From: Brackiella oedipodis DSM 13743
GTDB taxonomy: Bacteria > Pseudomonadota > Gammaproteobacteria > Burkholderiales > Burkholderiaceae_B
Assembly (NCBI RefSeq): GCF_000621025.1
Contig: NZ_JHZJ01000009.1
Span: forward strand, 1-64,000
Direction: 5' to 3'
DNA: 64,000 nt
This document shows, one piece after another, positions 61,701 through 64,000 of this stretch (position 1 is its first letter; every line of letters starts with the position of its first letter). The notes under the pieces are model-generated. The model made no database searches. It saw only the letters and a list, made by a program, of their open reading frames with translations, and was not told the origin of the DNA. The position numbers and the translations under genes were made by a program.

Positions 61701-62015
61701 TTTGTCGACCTGGACAATCAGTTCTTGGCCTTCACAAAGGGCGTCCGTAATGCGGGCGTTACGAAAATCAGTGCCTTCTTTGAAGTAGCTACGTGCCACT
61801 TCCTTAAAGGGTAAAAAACCATGGCGCTCGTGACCATAATTAATAAAGCAAGCTTCGAGGCTAGGCTCAATTCGAGTAATCACCCCTTTGTAGATATTGC
61901 CTTTACGCTGTTCACGACCAGCGGTTTCGATGTCGATATCTACCAATTTTTGGCCATCGACGATAGCAACGCGTAATTCTTCTTGATGCGTTGCATTAAA
62001 TAACATGCGTTTCAT
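58752..62015 (-). CDS. rne: ribonuclease E
   Basis: Predicted 1087 residues from ATG at 62015, chosen because GGAGAG is 5 bases upstream and [18 protein letters not shown] is the family start. Endonuclease of mRNA decay and rRNA processing. The S1 domain spans about 38-120, the catalytic Asp residues are in [12 protein letters not shown] (near 302) and DFIDMND (near 345), and the zinc-link CPRC (near 403) makes the tetramer. From about 520 the C-terminal half is low-complexity: basic Lys/Asn/Ser/Arg-rich with [10 protein letters not shown], then Ala/Thr/Asp-rich. It is the scaffold-type tail. Confidence 0.96.
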   Translation of the reverse strand: MKRMLFNATHQEELRVAIVDGQKLVDIDIETAGREQRKGNIYKGVITRIEPSLEACFINYGHERHGFLPFKEVARSYFKEGTDFRNARITDALCEGQELIVQVDKEERGNKGAALTTYISLAGRYLVLMPNNPRGGGISRRIEGEDRQELREAMDQLSLPQGMSIIARTAGIGRSVEELDWDLKYLQQLWAAIDKAASQYPAPVLIYQESSLVIRAIRDYFSPDIAEILIDTDDITSQARAFMQDVMPDNLPRVKRYQDAVPLFSRFQIEHQIETAYSRTVQLPSGGAIVIDHTEALVAVDVNSARSTRGTDIEETALKTNLEAAEEVARQLRLRDLGGLIVIDFIDMNDNKNQRQVEQKLRESLKVDRARVQMGKISRFGLMELSRQRLRPSLNEGSHITCPRCNGTGVIRDVESSALNILRLLQEEAMKDNTAALHVQVPVDVATFLLNEKRTDIVKLEARMKVHVMLIPNRNLDTPHHHIERIRYDDSRLDEQISSVDLVETQEGVQSYDFDRSTTENRSKPVAIVKGITHAEPAPKQAVKAHSKNADVSLHPSFIQRVLGWFKFSENTPNRPESEQSAQSPSSSQTQRRASNQSKQDNKRKKDASHSMGKSRRAERLEKTEDGGSNKRRTPRKRGQTNKSDDKVLSEQNQDGKNKRSRHSSNQADKRPNKDENSTAPANDNGKNANKANAKNTQAEKTNARNKQERSNESNKGKNKNSNDKTQRAAKETTAPQIPKGFKASIRAPQREDQATERDVESTKAESVDQTAQAGADNAQQAKVNEAQAKQTAATDVPAAADNAALSSAADAKPEDTTASENDDHTGDTENRPRRRRNRRGRRADRNDRNERSDNANTGVPAFVPNEVMLNAGDDNYQRVSEQIAQQEEAAVSEPWPTVSEPIQEQQGAPSPTPKAKTPEADQAAATSSSTAATVSGDQVATASDDSATTATKVAPAATAKAAGESVAGNDEVQTSAAQPDTQAAASAEPAPRIEPAAVESIASLEESEDGNDAAPASQATAPSHAERTNGTDSLEQIAAQAELQLVQTKAELVQDTPPVQAPKLGRKRKVAEQQASEPLQMVETKS

Positions 62016-62864
62016 AGAACTCTCCGAAAATATCAATGCATTAGGATTAATGCATTCCCGGAAGTTCCTGGTTTGATTTGTCTTGTTGTCTGGCTCGGAC
62101 CAGTATTATTGTGAAGGTTAAGTGAGTACTAGGTTGTATAAGACAAAAGATACACAAGTCAACTTAATCGCAACAAACAAAACCCTCGGTAACCTTAACT
62201 CTTAACTAAGGCATGGAGTGTAGCGGGTATCCTCCCGCTCCTCTGACAGGCATGACGCTTTTGAGAACTACAGCACGATCGCTTGAGCCACGCCGTAATA
62301 ACTTAGGCGGGCGTTTTTGGGCCGCCAGCAAGCCGCCTACAGATAGGTAGGAGCAAAGCAGCAGGCTAGACAAAAATCTTAGGGGATCTAACGCAGTGTT
62401 CATGCAGTTAATGGGCTAATACAATAATCTGGAAAATGGCTACGACTAAAACACCCAGGCGATAGTAGAGTTTGTGGAAATTTATTGGTTCTATTTCTGC
62501 AAAGCCGACTATCTACCTGTGATGCATAAAAATACGGATACACAAAGACAATTCAGGTTTATTTTTGGGGGCTGTGGGCAGAAATATAACACTGCCGCAT
62601 TAAAAACAAGCACGCCAAACAATAAAGCTCCCAGTCACTTCGGAAAATAGTGCGTAATACCGCCATCAAGGGGATCTACTAGGTGCCTCTAACAGGTGAT
62701 CCTAAGAGATGGTCCTAACGTATGCCTTGATTGTCAGTACGTTACAATATAGACAATGAAAACACCTTGGGGCGGAGTGCGAAATCATATGTATTGCCTC
62801 TACGCAACCCAAGGTACACCCTATTCTCCACAGGGTATATTGATTATAAAGTAGTATCGAATAT
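62016..62864. other. 849-base divergent spacer, rne leader / rluC upstream region
   Basis: No gene was supported. It holds the long 5' leader of rne (RNase E genes are often autoregulated through their leaders) with a GCGGG-containing hairpin (about 62222-62239), and the upstream region of rluC. A 65-codon minus-strand frame (62206-62403) has a hydrophobic start but no ribosome binding site. No strong promoter could be assigned. Confidence 0.6.
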
Positions 62865-63839
62865 ATGTGCAAACAATCTTCATCGCCAAATTCATCTTTT
62901 TCCGTGCAATGGGTGACGGTGGATGCCGCCTCCGATGGCCAACGAATTGATAATTTTTTGCTCAAATACTGTAAAGGCGTCCCCAAAAGTCATCTCTATA
63001 AAGCCTTGCGCTCAGGTCAGGTGCGTGTCAACAAAGGTAGGATCAATGCACAGTACCGTCTGCAAGTCGGAGATGTGCTGCGTATCCCGCCTTTACGAAT
63101 GGCACAAAAAGATCAAGCGATCCCTGCCCCCAAGGCCGAGTTTCCTATTGTTTTTGAGGACGATGCCATAGTCGTGATTGACAAGCCGGCCGGCGTAGCC
63201 GTGCATGGTGGCAGTGGCGTTTCGTTTGGGGTGATTGAACAAATGCGCGCGGCTCGACCCCAAGCCAAGTTTTTAGAATTAGCGCACCGTCTCGATAAAG
63301 AGACCTCAGGGTTGTTAATCATTGCCAAAAAACGCTCCGCCTTAGTAAAACTGCACGATATGTTTCGTCAAGGTAAAGGCGAAAAGCATTATTACGCTTT
63401 AGTGTGTGGTGATTGGCAGAACCAACGGCAGCATATAAAATTGCCGTTGACTAAATACCTGACGCCGCATGGTGAGCGTCGAGTTCGGGTTGATAAATCT
63501 GAAGGAAAGTTTGCCCATACGATTATTGAGTGTATACAACGTTTTGGTGATTATAGTTTAGTCGATGCTGAGTTGCGCACAGGACGCACACATCAAATCC
63601 GCGTTCACTTGGCGGCCAGTGGCTTTGCGATTGCGGGTGACGAAAAATACGGTTCCGATGAAGTGCGTGCTAAACTGCAACAAGCGGGTTTCAAGCGCAT
63701 GTTCTTACATGCCCATCATCTGATTATCGAGCACCCATTGACGGCCCAGCTGCTCAACCTCAAAGCGCCTTTGCCACCCATGTGTCAGGCACTGTTGCAG
63801 TCACTTCAGTCTCGGGGCGTGCCTTCATCCAAATCTTAA
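62865..63839 (+). CDS. rluC: 23S rRNA pseudouridine synthase RluC
   Basis: Predicted 324 residues. It makes pseudouridine at 955, 2504 and 2580 in E. coli. The S4-like RNA-binding domain is N-terminal (DNFLLKYCKGVPKSHLYKALRSGQVRVN), and the catalytic Asp is in HRLDKETSG (near 142-150). GRTHQIRVHLAASG is the second conserved block. The start is ATG 62865; RluC is divergent from rne in many proteobacteria, which supports the call over RluD. Confidence 0.92.
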   Translation: MCKQSSSPNSSFSVQWVTVDAASDGQRIDNFLLKYCKGVPKSHLYKALRSGQVRVNKGRINAQYRLQVGDVLRIPPLRMAQKDQAIPAPKAEFPIVFEDDAIVVIDKPAGVAVHGGSGVSFGVIEQMRAARPQAKFLELAHRLDKETSGLLIIAKKRSALVKLHDMFRQGKGEKHYYALVCGDWQNQRQHIKLPLTKYLTPHGERRVRVDKSEGKFAHTIIECIQRFGDYSLVDAELRTGRTHQIRVHLAASGFAIAGDEKYGSDEVRAKLQQAGFKRMFLHAHHLIIEHPLTAQLLNLKAPLPPMCQALLQSLQSRGVPSSKS

Positions 63840-63856
63840 CCCTCTTAGGAATTCTC

Positions 63857-64000
63857 ATGGCATACAATACGATAGTTTTCGATTGGGACGGTACCTTAAT
63901 GGACTCAACGTGGTCGATTGCAGTCGCCATTCAGGGGGCTTGTCGAGATTTAGGGGTGCCTGAACCAACGATGCAAGAAGCCAAGTGGGTGATTGGTTTA
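63857..64000 (+). CDS. HAD-superfamily phosphatase, N-terminal fragment (cut by window end)
   Basis: The first 48 residues are visible: MAYNTIVFDWDGTLMDS gives motif I (DxDGT with nucleophile Asp and the next Asp), followed by the cap start AIQGACRDLGVPEP. It starts 17 bases after rluC with TTAGGA upstream. In many betaproteobacteria a phosphoglycolate-phosphatase-like HAD enzyme follows rluC. The rest is beyond the window and I cannot assign a substrate. Confidence 0.85.
   Translation, partial: MAYNTIVFDWDGTLMDSTWSIAVAIQGACRDLGVPEPTMQEAKWVIGL

Noticed and set aside
62206-62403. 65-codon minus-strand frame with a hydrophobic N-terminus in the rne leader
   Set aside because: No Shine-Dalgarno before its ATG and the second half is arginine-rich without a recognisable pattern; kept only as a remote possibility of a leader peptide.

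Overview
The window looks like a chromosomal segment of a betaproteobacterium of the order Burkholderiales, most like a mid-GC (mid-40s percent by eye) member of Alcaligenaceae such as Oligella, Paenalcaligenes or Pelistega. The genus cannot be fixed from the sequence alone. The placement rests on gene neighbourhoods (queA-tgt-yajC-secD-secF; trxB / ftsK-lolA-rarA-serS; rne / rluC-HAD phosphatase; tkt-gap-pgk) and on protein flavour. I see no prophage, insertion sequence, CRISPR array, integrase or tRNA gene. Nearly everything is housekeeping, and the unusual material lies in spacers and a few oddly built genes.

Layout. 1-312: the end of an rRNA operon (23S tail, 5S, terminator). 313-947: a long gene-free spacer with a 9-bp-periodic CTAAG array and hairpins. 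948-7747: a secreted small protein, sbcCD, a HugZ-like flavin/haem protein and two mini-lipoproteins. 7808-13037: a conserved neighbourhood of rnhA, methyltransferase, gloB, mltD, fabI and dnaQ. 13131-19798: acetyltransferase, sulfurtransferase/phosphatase plus UspA, an EamA transporter, an amino-acid ABC uptake set without its ATPase, an M14-like deacylase and a Nudix hydrolase. 19829-26690: cardiolipin synthase, asparaginase, two MFS transporters and a FadL porin. 27085-33593: secDF-yajC-tgt-queA and upp. 33748-35227: a YqjD/YqjE-like membrane cassette. 35393-41767: ubiD, an FAD-domain-like orphan, maeB, a barstar-like protein and rsmE. 41847-47807: tkt, gap, pgk and fumC. 48002-58648: trhO, smr, trxB, ftsK, lolA, rarA, serS and yaaA. 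58752-64000: rne, rluC and the start of a HAD phosphatase.

How it fits together. The metabolic genes read as growth on organic acids, amino acids and fatty acids rather than sugars: hybrid malic enzyme, fumarase C, an MHS-type proton symporter, FadL, asparaginase and amino-acid uptake. GAPDH carries an INAS motif where NAD-dependent enzymes have an Asp, as in the NADP-dependent gluconeogenic GapB of Bacillus subtilis, and no glycolytic kinase is present in the window. This supports, but does not prove, upward (gluconeogenic) carbon flow.

No fully novel multi-gene system was found. The best leads are the CTAAG-rich spacer elements, the GapB-like GAPDH, the ABC set lacking an ATPase but coupled to a deacylase with a lipoyl-like tail, the FAD-domain-like orphan with a Tat-like start but no hydrophobic core, and the hairpin-dense spacer between the two MFS genes.
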